Source: Verrucosispora sioxanthis
Lineage (GTDB): Bacteria; Actinomycetota; Actinomycetes; Mycobacteriales; Micromonosporaceae
Assembly: GCF_010560025.1 (NCBI RefSeq)
Contig: NZ_SAIY01000006.1
Location: 186,001 to 250,000, forward strand
Direction: 5' to 3'
Length of the DNA stretch: 64,000 nucleotides
The number at the start of each line of letters is the position of its first letter. Positions within the stretch are counted from its first letter, which is position 1. The translations under genes and the position numbers were made by a program. Shown here piece after piece: positions 19,096-29,126 of this stretch. The notes under the pieces are model-generated. The model searched no databases and was not told where the DNA came from. It saw only the letters and a program-made list of their open reading frames with translations.

Positions 19096-20264
19096 CCGTT
19101 CCCGCTCCGCGGGTCCGTCGCCGGCCCCGGACACCGGGCCGGCTGTTGCCGCTGCTACTCACCACCGCGCTGCTGCTGCCGGTGGCGTTCCTCGTCGTAC
19201 AGGCACACCAACTCGTCGACACCGACCGCGACGTGGTCGCGCGGGAGCGACTCGGCGTCGAGTACCTCCGCGCCCTCGGGCCGGTGACCGACGCGCTTGT
19301 CGACGCGCAGAGCGCCGCCGTCACCGGCCGGCCGCTGCGCCGGGACACCCTCGACCAGGCGGTCGAGCGAGCCGCCACGGTCGACGCGCGCATCGGCGGT
19401 GAGTTGAGCACCAGCGAGCGGTGGGCCGGACTCCGCGCAAAGTTGGAGGCCCTCCCCGAACGTGCGCTGACCGACCGGGAGGCCGCCTTCACCGTGTACG
19501 GCGAGGTGACCGACCTGCTGCTGGCCCTGCACAACAAGGTCCGGGAGACCTCCGGCCTGATCCGGGACGCCGGCGTCGACGCGTACTTCCTTCAGGACGG
19601 CGTCGCGGAGGAGATGCCAGAGGCCATGGTGGCCGCCGGCCGCCTCACCGACCTGGCCGTGCTGATGAACCGCCGGTCCGAAGCCGAACGGCTCCAGTCG
19701 CTCAGCCAGCTGGCCACCCTCCGGGCCGCCGCCCTGCAACCCGCGAACGACCTGGCCAACAACCTGCGGGCGGTGGTGGAGAACACGGAGAGCGCCGACC
19801 TGGGCGCGAACGTGCTCACCCCCTTCGACGCGTACCAGCGGGCCGTCGAGACGATGGCCCTGCACTCCCAGCCGGTCGACCAGGCCGGCACGGTGGACAC
19901 GACCCGGCTCCTCGCGGCCCGCAACGAGGCCCAACAGGCCGCGAAGCAGCTCCAACCGGTCCTGCTCGACGAGATCGACCGGTTGCTGGCGGAGCGGCTC
20001 GACGGGCTGGACCGGGACCGTCTGCTGATTATCGGCGCGGGCGGCCTCGCCGCACTGTTGCTGGTCGGGCTCGCGGTGAACACCTGGATGTCCCGTCCGC
20101 GAGACACTTCCGCCGCACCGGTGGCCGGTGACGCACCGGCACCGCCACCCGGTGTCCGGTGGGACAACGCCGGAGCCCGTCCCGTGGAACCGCCACCGGC
20201 GCTGCAGCCGGTCGGACAGGTCCACGAGCCGGATCGGTGGAGGCCCTTCGATGCTGCTCGGTAG
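19092..20264 (+). CDS. Two-TM sensor-like protein preceding the conservon
   Basis: 390 residues: a short basic N-terminus, TM helix at about 18-36 (LLPLLLTTALLLPVAFLVV), a long, mostly helical extracytoplasmic domain (about 37-310) with heptad-like Leu/Ala spacing, a second TM helix (LLIIGAGGLAALLLVGLAV, about 313-331) and a Pro-rich cytoplasmic tail. It resembles the periplasmic half of nitrate-sensing kinases without any kinase domain. Its end overlaps the start of cvnA by 14 bp, so the two are co-translated. A role in detecting or modulating the signal read by CvnA is an inference from position. Confidence 0.8.
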   Translation: MTVPAPRVRRRPRTPGRLLPLLLTTALLLPVAFLVVQAHQLVDTDRDVVARERLGVEYLRALGPVTDALVDAQSAAVTGRPLRRDTLDQAVERAATVDARIGGELSTSERWAGLRAKLEALPERALTDREAAFTVYGEVTDLLLALHNKVRETSGLIRDAGVDAYFLQDGVAEEMPEAMVAAGRLTDLAVLMNRRSEAERLQSLSQLATLRAAALQPANDLANNLRAVVENTESADLGANVLTPFDAYQRAVETMALHSQPVDQAGTVDTTRLLAARNEAQQAAKQLQPVLLDEIDRLLAERLDGLDRDRLLIIGAGGLAALLLVGLAVNTWMSRPRDTSAAPVAGDAPAPPPGVRWDNAGARPVEPPPALQPVGQVHEPDRWRPFDAAR

Positions 20265-22833
20265 GCTCCGGATCCGGGGCAAGCTGACCCTGCTGGTGAC
20301 CATTCCCCTGCTCTGCATGCTGGGGCTGACCCTGCCGGTGGTCCTGGAACGAGCCGGAGTGGCCCAGCGGGCCGGCGAGATCGACCAGACCGTCCAGCTC
20401 GCCGGCCGGGTCGGCACCCTGCTTCAGCATCTTCAGCGGGAACGCATGCTCGCCATCGGCCTCCTGCTGGGGCAGGTCGAGCGCAGCGCACTGGTGCAGG
20501 AGATCGCGGAGGTGGACGACCGGATCGTCGACCTGCGGGTCGACTTCGACGACGAGCTTCCGGTCGAGGTGGGCCAGGCGCTCGACGGCGTTGCCCAACT
20601 GGCCGAGATACGCACGGCCGTACTGGCCGGCGAGGCGGCACCGCCACAGGTGATCGGCGCGTACGGGCCGGTTCACCTCGCCTTGATCGACTCGTTGCGG
20701 CTGCCGTACGACGTGGACACCCGGACCTCGGCCGGACGGCAGACGCTGGCGCTGGACAGCATCCTGCGCAAGAGCGAGGGACTCAGCGGCGGTGGTGCCC
20801 TGATCGTCCTGGTCGCCGCCGCACCGGACCCACGGTTCGCCACCGCGTTCGTGGCCAACATGGCCACGCTGCAGTCGGAGAGCGACAAGATGCTCGGCCT
20901 GCTCACCCCGGAACAGCAGGCGCTGGTGAACATCGAGCAGACCGCGGTGGACGCCCGGACCAGCCCGGAGTTCCTGCAACAGAGCGCCCTCGACCCGGTG
21001 GCGGCGGTGGCGGACATCCCCATCCAGGCCCTCTTCCCGACGGTCTCCTCGCTGATCACGCTGGGTCAGTTCGTCGAGAAGAAGCTGGTCGCCGACGTGA
21101 CCGCCGAGGTACGCGCCCAACGGCAGGCGGCGCTCGCCGGGGCGTACTGGGTGACCACGCTGGTCGCGGTGACCCTGGTCGGCGTGGTGCTGCTCGCCCT
21201 GGCCATCGGCCGCACGGTGACCGGGCCGCTGACCCGGCTGACCCGCTCCGCCGACCGGGTCGCCCGGGTCGCCGAATCCGAACTGGTCCGGGTGGCCGAC
21301 GACGAGACCGACAACGCCCAGCCCGTCCGCCTCGATCCCGTCGACGTCCACGCCCGGGACGAGGTCGGCGACCTGGCCCGCGCCTTCGAACGGGTGCAGA
21401 ACACCGCCGCCAGGCTGGTGGAACGGCAGGCGGCGAGCCGGCGCAACGTCGCCCAGATGTTCGGTCACGTCGGCCGCCGTACCCAGAACCTGGTCGGTCG
21501 GCAGATCGCCCTGATCGACCGGTTGGAGCAGCAGGAAACCGACCCGGGGCGGCTGGAGAACCTGTACCGGCTCGACCACATCTCCAGCCGACTGCGGCGC
21601 AACGCGGGCAACCTGGTGGTGCTCTCCGGTGCGGTGGGCGACGTCGCGCACGTCGCGCCGGTTCCGCTGGCCAACGTGGCCCGCCTCGCCCTCGGTGAGA
21701 TCGAGGACTACACCCGGGTGGATGTCCAGGTGCCGACCGAGGCCGCGGCGGCACCGGCGATCGTCGGCGACCTGGTGCTGGCGCTCGCCGAACTGATGGA
21801 GAACGCCACGGTCTTCTCGCCGCCGCACACCAGGGTGCTGGTCAGCGGCGAACTCACCGAGAACGGCGTACAGCTCACCGTGGTGGACCACGGCATCGGC
21901 ATGACCGAGGCGCGGCTGGCCGACGAGAACGCCCGCCTCACCCGCCGGGAGCGGCTGGACCTCGCTCCGACCGAGGTGCTCGGGCTGTTCGTGGTGGGTC
22001 GGTTGGCCCGCCGGCACCACTGGGCGGTCGGTCTGTCCGCCACCCCGGGCGGCGGTGTCACCGCCACCCTCCAGATTCCGCGTACGTCACTTGTCGTCGG
22101 GACGCCCGAGCCGGCCGGCCCTCCGGTCCCGCCGGTCGGCCGGGCCGCCCCGGTGGCCGCGCTGCCGGCCCGACACCAGCTCGAACCGGTGCCACCGCAG
22201 AAGGGCGCCCCGGCGGCGGTGGACCTGGCCGTCGTTTCCCCCACGGAACCGGCGGTGGCCCCGCCCGGGTTCAACCCCACGTTGCTGACCCGGGCGTCCG
22301 AGAGCATGGAGCTGTCCGAGTCCTGGGACGCGTTCGCCACCGGCCCGGAGCCCGCCGGCAAGGCCGGCGCGGAGCCGGCCGAGACCGATCCGGAGACCGT
22401 GACGGTGCCGCAGGTCGCACCGGTGTCGGCGGCTCCGCCGACCCCGATGCCCGGCGTCCGGCAGCGGGTACCGGGCGCCAGCCTGCCGAGGACGGCACCG
22501 AGGGTGGGCCCGGTCGACGCCGGTGGCGTCGATCCGAGCGCCGCCCGCGCGGCCGTCGAGGCGTTCGAGTCGGGGGTACGCCGGGCCGAGCAGAGTCAGA
22601 CCGACGCCCTGCCACAGCCGGTCGCACCGCCGACTCCTCCCGGGCTGTCCCAGCTGTCCCGCAGGGTGCCCGGCGCCAACCTGATCGAGCAACTGCCGCA
22701 GCAACCGCTCACTCAGGACCCGGGCGATCCGGCCGAGGTCCGCGATCGCATGACCGCGTTCGAGACGGGCGTCGCCCGGGCTCTGCGCGATGTCCGTAAC
22801 CACCGCAGCGACGACGAAGGAACGCCACGTTGA
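20251..22833 (+). CDS. cvnA: Conservon sensor histidine kinase-like protein CvnA
   Basis: 860 residues. TM helix at about 12-31, a helical extracytoplasmic NIT-type sensing domain (32 to about 298), second TM at about 299-321, HAMP (about 320-400), a dimerisation region containing LDHISSRLRRN, a HATPase domain with N-box LAELMENATVFSPP and G1 box VDHGIGM, and a Pro/Ala-rich C-terminal tail of about 250 residues. Such CvnA proteins form membrane complexes with CvnB, CvnC and CvnD. The ATG at 20251 has GGTGGAGG upstream. Whether it phosphorylates anything is unknown for this family. Confidence 0.92.
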   Translation: MLLGRLRIRGKLTLLVTIPLLCMLGLTLPVVLERAGVAQRAGEIDQTVQLAGRVGTLLQHLQRERMLAIGLLLGQVERSALVQEIAEVDDRIVDLRVDFDDELPVEVGQALDGVAQLAEIRTAVLAGEAAPPQVIGAYGPVHLALIDSLRLPYDVDTRTSAGRQTLALDSILRKSEGLSGGGALIVLVAAAPDPRFATAFVANMATLQSESDKMLGLLTPEQQALVNIEQTAVDARTSPEFLQQSALDPVAAVADIPIQALFPTVSSLITLGQFVEKKLVADVTAEVRAQRQAALAGAYWVTTLVAVTLVGVVLLALAIGRTVTGPLTRLTRSADRVARVAESELVRVADDETDNAQPVRLDPVDVHARDEVGDLARAFERVQNTAARLVERQAASRRNVAQMFGHVGRRTQNLVGRQIALIDRLEQQETDPGRLENLYRLDHISSRLRRNAGNLVVLSGAVGDVAHVAPVPLANVARLALGEIEDYTRVDVQVPTEAAAAPAIVGDLVLALAELMENATVFSPPHTRVLVSGELTENGVQLTVVDHGIGMTEARLADENARLTRRERLDLAPTEVLGLFVVGRLARRHHWAVGLSATPGGGVTATLQIPRTSLVVGTPEPAGPPVPPVGRAAPVAALPARHQLEPVPPQKGAPAAVDLAVVSPTEPAVAPPGFNPTLLTRASESMELSESWDAFATGPEPAGKAGAEPAETDPETVTVPQVAPVSAAPPTPMPGVRQRVPGASLPRTAPRVGPVDAGGVDPSAARAAVEAFESGVRRAEQSQTDALPQPVAPPTPPGLSQLSRRVPGANLIEQLPQQPLTQDPGDPAEVRDRMTAFETGVARALRDVRNHRSDDEGTPR

Positions 22834-23294
22834 CCAGCCCGCACGTGCACGAGAACCTCGACCACCAGAGCCACGGCGACCTCAGCCCCGAGGCCCGCAC
22901 CTTCAACTGGCTGCTGGATTCCTTCACCTCCGGCACGGCGGGGGTGCTGGAGGCGATCGCCGTGTCGTCGGACGGCCTGTTGATGGCCATGTCCGCGATC
23001 AAGGACCGGTCCAACGCGGAGCGTCTCGCCGCGGTCGTCTCCGGTATGACCAGCCTGGCCGGCGGTGCCGCCAGCTGGTACGCGTTGGGCGGCCTGAACC
23101 GGGTCGTGGTGGACATGGCCGAGGGTTACCTGCTGATCAGCGCGATCAGCAGTGGCTCGGTGCTCGGCGTGGTCGCCGACCGGTCGGCGAACCTGGGCAC
23201 CGTCGCCTACGAGATGACCCTCTTCGCCGGTCGGGCCGGCGGGGCGCTCACCCCGCGTCTGATCGCCGAACTCAAGAACTCCGTACAGCAATGA
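22830..23294 (+). CDS. cvnB: Conservon Roadblock/LC7 protein CvnB
   Basis: 154 residues with a Roadblock/LC7 fold (FNWLLDSFTSGTAGVLEAIAVSSDGLLMAMS ... ADRSANLGTVAYEM). These proteins act as regulators of small Ras-like GTPases. The start is TTG at 22830, overlapping the cvnA TGA, with AAGGAA eight bases upstream; the next gene overlaps its stop (ATGA). Part of a tightly coupled four-gene set. Confidence 0.92.
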   Translation: MTSPHVHENLDHQSHGDLSPEARTFNWLLDSFTSGTAGVLEAIAVSSDGLLMAMSAIKDRSNAERLAAVVSGMTSLAGGAASWYALGGLNRVVVDMAEGYLLISAISSGSVLGVVADRSANLGTVAYEMTLFAGRAGGALTPRLIAELKNSVQQ

Positions 23295-23773
23295 ATCCCG
23301 ACGCCGCCGGTGCCGAACAGGAGCCGGTGATACGCATCCGGCCCTACCTGCGCGAGTCCTCCCCGGCCGGCTACGCCGGCCCGGCGGGCGCACCGGCGGC
23401 GATCGGACCGGAGACGGAGGAGGTCGGGCCGAGTGGACCCCGCCCCTTTGTGCTGACCGCCGGCCGGGTGGCCGGCGCCGACCCCACGATCGGCCTGGAG
23501 ACCCAGGTGACCGCCCGACCGACAACCGAATCATGGAGCGTCACGGCCGCCCGGCTCAGCCCGGAACTCCAGGCGATCGTGGCGCTCTGCGGTGAACCGA
23601 TCTCGGTGGCCGAGATCTCCGCCAAGACCCGGTTGCACTTCGGCGTGACCCGGGTGCTGGTGGGCGATCTGCGCGCCGCCGGCCACCTGGACGTACACGT
23701 GACCGACGCCGACGACGCCCTCGACCCCGACGTCATCCTGCGAGTGATTGATGGACTCCGTGCAATCTCCTGA
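23291..23773 (+). CDS. cvnC: Conservon DUF742 protein CvnC
   Basis: 160 residues. The N-terminal 50 residues are Pro/Gly-rich; then follow RPFVLTAGRVAG and the DUF742 winged-helix core (LSPELQAIVALCGEPISVAEISAKTRLHFGVTRVLVGDL). The final residues overlap the start of cvnD. In conservons CvnC bridges CvnA and the GTPase; no enzymatic function is known. Confidence 0.92.
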   Translation: MNPDAAGAEQEPVIRIRPYLRESSPAGYAGPAGAPAAIGPETEEVGPSGPRPFVLTAGRVAGADPTIGLETQVTARPTTESWSVTAARLSPELQAIVALCGEPISVAEISAKTRLHFGVTRVLVGDLRAAGHLDVHVTDADDALDPDVILRVIDGLRAIS

Positions 23774-24520
23774 CTGGCCCGCCGCACCACCGGGCGCGCT
23801 CGCCGCCAACAGCGCCGCGGCCCGCTACGGCGGTGCCGCACCGGCCCGCCGCCGATCGGCCGGGCCACCGCGCCACCGCCACCGCCGCACGCCGCCACGG
23901 CGCCGCCGCCGTACCGGCCGCCCGCCGCGACGCCCGCCGGACCGGGTACTCACCGGGCGACCCCGCCGATCCCGGTGAAGATCCTGGTGGCCGGTGGTTT
24001 CGGCGTCGGCAAGACCACCACCGTGGGATCGATCTCGGAGATCGCCCCGCTGACCACCGAGGCGGAGATGACCACCGCCGGGATCGGGGTCGACGACCCT
24101 GGTCAGCGCTCCGGGAAGACCACCACCACGGTGGCGATGGACTTCGGTTGTGTCACCATCGATCGAAGCCTGAAGCTCTACCTGTTCGGTACGCCGGGCC
24201 AGACCCGTTTCGGCTTCATGTGGGACGACCTGGCCCGGGGTGCGCTCGGCGCGCTGGTGGTGGTCGACAGTGCCCGGCTCGACGACTGCTACCCGGCGGT
24301 CGACTTCTTCGAACGGGCGGGACTGCCGTTCGTGGTCGGGGTGAACGCCTTCGACGGGCGGTTGGCGCACGACCTCAGTGCGATCCGGTGGGCCCTGGCG
24401 ATCGGCGAACATGTACCCCTGGTGCAGTTCGACGCGCGGGACCGGCTCTCGGTCCGGGACGCCCTGCTGGTCGTCCTGGACCGCGCGCTGGACCGGGCCA
24501 CCCGGGAGAAACGGGCCTGA
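23751..24520 (+). CDS. cvnD: Conservon small GTPase CvnD, with disrupted N-terminal extension
   Basis: The core (from 23975, VKILVAGGFGVGKTTTVGSISE) is a complete Ras-like GTPase of the MglA/CvnD family: P-loop GGFGVGKTT, switch-II region YLFGTPGQTRFGFMWDDL and a G4-equivalent VGVNAFDG. An upstream part starting at ATG 23751 (MDSVQSPDWPAAPPG) overlaps cvnC in the usual coupled way and would add a Pro-rich tail of about 75 residues, but the frame changes near 23844-23853, where one lost base would restore PPIGRATAPPPP. The intact alternative start is GTG 23975. Confidence 0.85.
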
Positions 24521-24553
24521 GCCGACCGGCTCGCAGGCCCCTCGTGGGAAGGG

Positions 24554-25077
24554 GTGAGGCGGATGAGAGGCGGACTGGACGAGACTCTGGCCCGGATGCG
24601 TCGACGTGAGGAGGCGCTGCGCCGACGGGCCGCGGATCCGACCGTGCCGGCCGACGAACAGCCCGGCCCGGAGCCGGGCCACGGTTCCGGCCCCGGTTGG
24701 GGTCGGACCGACAGCCGCAACGCGGGACCCGGCTGGGCCGGGGTCCACGAACCGGCCCACGAGGCACCGCCACGGCACCCGGTGGAGGACGTGGCCGAGG
24801 CGCTGCGCGCGGCCGTCGCCGCACGCCGGGCGCGGCCGTCGCCGCTCAGGTCGAGCACGACGGGCAGGCGTACGACCTGCGGGTGGCCTGGGTCGACCAG
24901 GAGGTCACGGTCAGCGGACAGCCCGCCGCGCCGCCACCGTCCTGGCCGTTGTCGGTGAAGACCGTACCCGGCTGGTCCGCCGCTCAGGACGGGCTCAGCG
25001 ACGACCCGGCGGCCCGGCTGGCCGAGCTGATCCGCCGGGATCCGTCCCTGCTCACCGGGGAGGAGCCGGCGGGCTGA
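24554..25077 (+). pseudogene. Unknown protein between cvnD and the AAA gene, frame-disrupted
   Basis: GTG 24554 or ATG 24563 opens an N-terminal charged segment (LDETLARMRRREEALRRRAADP) and Gly/Pro-rich linker to VEDVAEALRAAVAA; one base missing near 24828-24835 then leads into VAAQVEHDGQAYDLRVAWVDQEVTV ... LAELIRRDPSLLTGEEPAG. The total would be about 174 residues. The second half looks like a compact folded domain, but no family is recognised. Gaps of 33 and 35 bp tie it to cvnD and the AAA gene in one transcription unit. Confidence 0.6.
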
Positions 25078-25112
25078 CCGGACGAGGGGTGAGCAGGCGC
25101 TAGGGTCGGGCG

Positions 25113-27488
25113 GTGGGCGAACCCGAGCTGACCCTGATCGCGAGCCTGCGGCCGGCCGCACTGGACGCCCGGCGGGGCATCGTCCGGCTGCGGAGGCGCT
25201 CCACCGCCCTCGCGCTGCGCCGGGTGACCCGGTCCGGCTGGCAGGGCGACGGGTGACCGCCGGCCTGGTCGCGGCGGCCGACGCACGGCCAGCGCGGCGC
25301 TGCTGCTCGCCGACGACCTGATGCTGGGCAACCTCGGCGTACGCGACGGCGGGCAGGTGCGACTGAGCCCGGCTCCGGTCGCCCCGGCCCGCCGTGCTGC
25401 TCGCCGGGCCGGCCGAGGTCGTCGCGGTGGTCTCCCCGGAGATGCTGCGGCTGGCACTGCTCGGCAAGGTGGTGACCACCGGCGACGACGTCTCCCTGCT
25501 GCCTCAGGACGTGCTGCCGGACGCCTCGACCCGCACCCTGGTCGAGGCGGCCCGGCGCAGTCTCGCCACCCGGGTCGGCTACGCCTGGACCAGCACCCTG
25601 CTGCGGGTGCTGGCCGCCGAACCTGATCCGGGCGCGCTGGTCACCATGGACACCCTCGTCGGCTGGGAGCACGGCCCCGCGACCCACGGTGGCGCCGGGA
25701 CCGGCTCGGTCGCTGCCGGTCCGACCGGACCAGACGGGCGGGGCGTCGGCGGGACGGGGTCACCGGGACCGACGGCGCCCGGCCGACTGAGCGCCGGGAC
25801 GGTGGCCGGCGGCCGAAGGCGGGCGCGGCCGGTCCCGACGGCAGCAGTGCGTGGACCGCCGGGCGAGCCGGCGACACCGGACGGCGACAGACCGACGGCA
25901 GCGGGCGGGCCGGGACCGCCCGGACGGACGAACTGGACGATGCCTCGGTGGACGAGCTGCCCGGCCTGCGCGCCAGGCCGAGGAACTGACCGAGCTGCTC
26001 GACCTCGGTTTCCACCACCGGGAGGTGCTCAGCCGGCTGGGCACCACCGTGTCGTTGGGGGTGCTGGTGAGCGGTCCGGCCGGCTCCGGCAAGGCGGCCT
26101 GGTCCGGGCGGTGGCCGCCCAGGTCGGTGCCCGGGTGCATCCGCTCTGGGCACCGGAGGTCGCGGCGTTGACAAACGACTCGGCGGCGGCCCGGCTGCGG
26201 GCGCTGGCGGGCGCTGGCCGGCGGGCCGGCCGTGCTGCTGCTCACCGACGTGGAGGCACTGGCCCCGGCGGAGCTCCCGGACCGGTGGCGACCGTGTTCC
26301 GGCGGTGCGTGGCCCGGCTCGTACAGGCCGGCGCGGCGGTGGTCGGCACCACCAGCCGGCCGGAGGCGGTCGACCCGGCCCTGCGCTCGCCCGACCTGCT
26401 CTCGTTGCGGATCGACGTGCCGCTGCCGGACGCCGTCCTGCGCCGGGAGCAGCTGACCGTACTGACCCGCCCGGTGCCGCTCGCCGACGACGTACGGCTG
26501 GACGAGGTCGCCGCGCGTACCCCCGGTTTCGTCGCCGCCGACCTGGCCGCGCTGGTCCGCGAGGCCGGCGTACGCGCGGCACTGCGGCAGAAGTCGGCGC
26601 AGACCCCCACGGTGCTGATGGCGGACTTCACCGCCGCCCTGGAGGTGGTACGGCCGACCAGCATGGCCGCCGCCACGCTCGAACTTGCCCGGGTCACCCT
26701 GGACGACGTCGGTGATCTGGCGGAGGTCAAGCAGACGCTCACCGAGTCGGTGCTGTGGCCGTTGACCTACCCGGACACCTTCGCCCGGCTCGGCGTGCAA
26801 CCGCCACGTGGGGTGCTGCTCTACGGTCCGCCGGGCTGTGGCAAGACCTATCTGGTGACCGCGCTGGCCGGGACCGGCCGGGCGAACGTGCTGTCGGTCA
26901 AGGGCGCGGAGCTGCTGTCCAAGTGGGTCGGGGAGAGCGAACGCGCGGTACGGGAGCTGTTCCGTCGGGCTCGGGAGGCCGCCCCGACGCTCGTCTTCCT
27001 CGACGAGGTGGACGCCCTCGCCCCGGTACGCGGTCAGGCCACCGACGGCGGCACCGCCGACCGGGTGGTGGCCGCCCTGCTGACCGAGTTGGACGGGGTG
27101 GAGGCGCTGCGCAACGTCGTGGTGGTCGGCGCGACGAACCGTCCCGACCTGGTCGACCCGGCGCTGCTGCGCCCGGGGCGGCTGGAACGGCTGGTGTACG
27201 TGCCGCCACCGGACGCCGAGGCGGACGGCGATCCTGCGGGCCGCCTCGCGCAACGTGCCGCTTGCCGAGGGCGTCGACCTGCCCGCCCTCGGCACGGAGT
27301 TGGACGGGTTCTCGGCCGCCGACTGTGCGGCACTGGTCCGGGAGGCCGCGCTGGCCGCGATGCGTGAGTCGCTGACCGCCTCCACGGTCACCGCCGAGCA
27401 CGTCGCGGCGGCCCGGTCGCGGGTCCGCCCGTCCCTGGACCCGGCCCAGGTCGCCTGGCTCGCCGCGTACGCCGAACAGCGCGGCTGA
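25113..27488 (+). pseudogene. Double-AAA ATPase of the Cdc48/VAT type, frame-disrupted
   Basis: Corrected for about nine indels it encodes close to 790 residues. The N-terminal part (MGEPELTLIASLRPAALDARRG ... PGDPVRLAGRRVTAG) resembles the double-psi barrel of VAT/Cdc48. The first AAA module has a weak Walker A (GPAGSGKA) and LLLTDVEAL as Walker B; the second is canonical: GPPGCGKT, VFLDEVDAL, and NRPDLVDPALLRPGRL as second region of homology. Such hexameric ATPases unfold or extract proteins. Frame changes lie near 25220, 25292, 25383, between 25690 and 25920, and near 25972, 26098, 26214, 26282 and 27222. Motifs are preserved between them, so the breaks are recent or technical. Confidence 0.8.
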
Positions 27489-27498
27489 GCACGCCCGG

Positions 27499-28005
27499 TC
27501 AGCAGGCGGCCACGTCGTCCAGCGAGATCTCGGCGTACACCCGGTCGTCGGCGTCGCGCAGCTTCGCGCCGCACTTCTCCAGCACGGACAGCGCGCCGCG
27601 GTTCTCCGGCGCGGTGTCCGCCACCACGGTCCGCATGCCGGCCGCCGCGGCCAGGTGCAACAGCTCCCGCAACGCCGCCGCGCCGATGCCCTGGCCACGG
27701 GCCGACCGGCCGAGCCACATGCCGACCTCGGCGACACCGGGCTCGTCCCGTCGGCTCATCCGGATCATGCCGACCACCTCGCCACCCGCCACGATCGCGT
27801 ACATCGCGCTGCGGGTGGACGCGTCCAGCCCGCCGAAGCTGGCCCGGTGGAACTCCCGGAACGCCTCCCGTCGCGCGTTCGACCAGCCGGCCGGCGCCTC
27901 CACCGGCGGCATCACGTCGGCCGGCTCCGCCTCGGCCACCGCCACCGAGAGCAACGGTTCGAGGTTCCGCTCGTCCACCGGCTCCAACCGGACCGCACCA
28001 GTCAC
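27499..28005 (-). CDS. GNAT family N-acetyltransferase
   Basis: 168 residues, single GNAT domain of the RimJ/RimL-like group: EVGMWLGRSARGQGIGAAALRELL carries motif A (R-x-x-G-x-G) and ENRGALSVLEKCGAKL the C-terminal block. Start GTG 28005 gives MTGAVRLEPVDERNLEPLL, a standard N-terminus. It is convergent with the AAA gene, stops 10 bp apart. Substrate unknown. Confidence 0.85.
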   Translation of the reverse strand: MTGAVRLEPVDERNLEPLLSVAVAEAEPADVMPPVEAPAGWSNARREAFREFHRASFGGLDASTRSAMYAIVAGGEVVGMIRMSRRDEPGVAEVGMWLGRSARGQGIGAAALRELLHLAAAAGMRTVVADTAPENRGALSVLEKCGAKLRDADDRVYAEISLDDVAAC

Positions 28006-28109
28006 GTGCCGCAGTCTTCCGCGCCCGGCGCCGCGCGTCCACCCGGTTCGGAAACGACCGGTCCCTCTGGCGGAGCGGACCGACCGGTCGGGTCGAATCA
28101 CCTCCCGGG

Positions 28110-28952
28110 TCACGCTCCGCGATCGTCCGGCCGGGCGAACTCGCAGTACACGGCGGAGGCGTCATCGGCCGCCTTGTGTCGACGCCGTCGGTCGGGATGG
28201 TCCCGTTCGGCGGCGCGGACCCGGTCGATCAGCCCGTCCGGGCCCTCCGCCGCCACCACGTCCAACAGGCTGGACCAGTCGAGGAGCCCGAATTCCTCGA
28301 CCACGGCGGAGGCACCGTCGGAGAGCAGCACGGCGCGACGCAACGCCGCGGGCCCGTGCCGGGGCACCGTCCCGACCACCGCGTGGTAGGCGGCGTCAGG
28401 GTCGGCGGCGGCGACCCAGTAGCCGTGGGTGCGGTTCATCCGCTCCCGCTGCGCGGTGACGGCACGCCGGAAGCGGGTGGCCCAGTCGGTCGAATCGGGC
28501 AGCAGGTCGGCGGTCTCCCGTAGGTCGGTCACCGAGCTGGCCAGGCGGTCGTCGACCACCACGTCGACGCGCCCACCGGTGTCGAGCACCAGCGGGCTGT
28601 CACAGAGCACCAGGTAGTCGACCTGGTCGCCGCCGTCGCGGAGCAGGCACACCGTGCTCGACGGGGTGCCGGGGTGGTCGAGGTCGCACTGCCCGCCGTG
28701 GTCGGCGCGGACCGCGAGGATCGCCGCGGCCAGGTTGCTCACCAGCGTGGCGGCCGGACGGGCGGCCTCCGCCAGGCCGAGTCGGGCGGCGAGGTGCCGG
28801 ACGTACCACTGCGGCCCGTGTACGCAGCCGGTGTCGAAGCCCTCCGGCACGGTGGCGCCGTCCAGCACTCCGACAAGCGGCCCGAACCGGAACACCAGGT
28901 CCTCGTTGACGGCCCGACCGGGTGGCGGGGCGGAGGCGGAGCGTACCCGCAT
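28110..28952 (-). CDS. PP2C-like protein phosphatase domain protein
   Basis: About 280 residues from ATG 28952 (MRVRSASAPPPGRAVNEDLVF); the open frame continues to 29111, so the start is uncertain. NEDLVF, VGVLDGAT, SSTVCLLR and SDGASAVVEEF correspond to the metal-site and core motifs of actinobacterial PP2C-like proteins, but the first Asp of the usual D-G-x-G-G motif context is altered (LDGATVPEG), so catalytic competence is not certain. It would remove phosphate from Ser/Thr residues if active. The DUF3263 gene lies upstream on the same strand. Confidence 0.65.
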   Translation of the reverse strand: MRVRSASAPPPGRAVNEDLVFRFGPLVGVLDGATVPEGFDTGCVHGPQWYVRHLAARLGLAEAARPAATLVSNLAAAILAVRADHGGQCDLDHPGTPSSTVCLLRDGGDQVDYLVLCDSPLVLDTGGRVDVVVDDRLASSVTDLRETADLLPDSTDWATRFRRAVTAQRERMNRTHGYWVAAADPDAAYHAVVGTVPRHGPAALRRAVLLSDGASAVVEEFGLLDWSSLLDVVAAEGPDGLIDRVRAAERDHPDRRRRHKAADDASAVYCEFARPDDRGA

Positions 28953-29126
28953 GTCGGGGGCGGTGCCGACCACCGCACCGCGGCGGCGCTCGTCCGAGGC
29001 CGCTTCGGGTACGCCGGTCTCCGGATGCGCCGTTCGTCCCGGCCGCCTGGGCCCCCCGCCGCTCATTCGCCCCCCCGCGCCCCCGCCTACCCATCGAGCA
29101 CCGGACGACACGTCGAGATCGCAGGC

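Noticed and set aside
20029..22020. Long - strand open frame opposite cvnA
   Set aside because: cvnA on the + strand has recognisable domains throughout; the antisense translation is Gly/Arg/Gln-rich with no motif.
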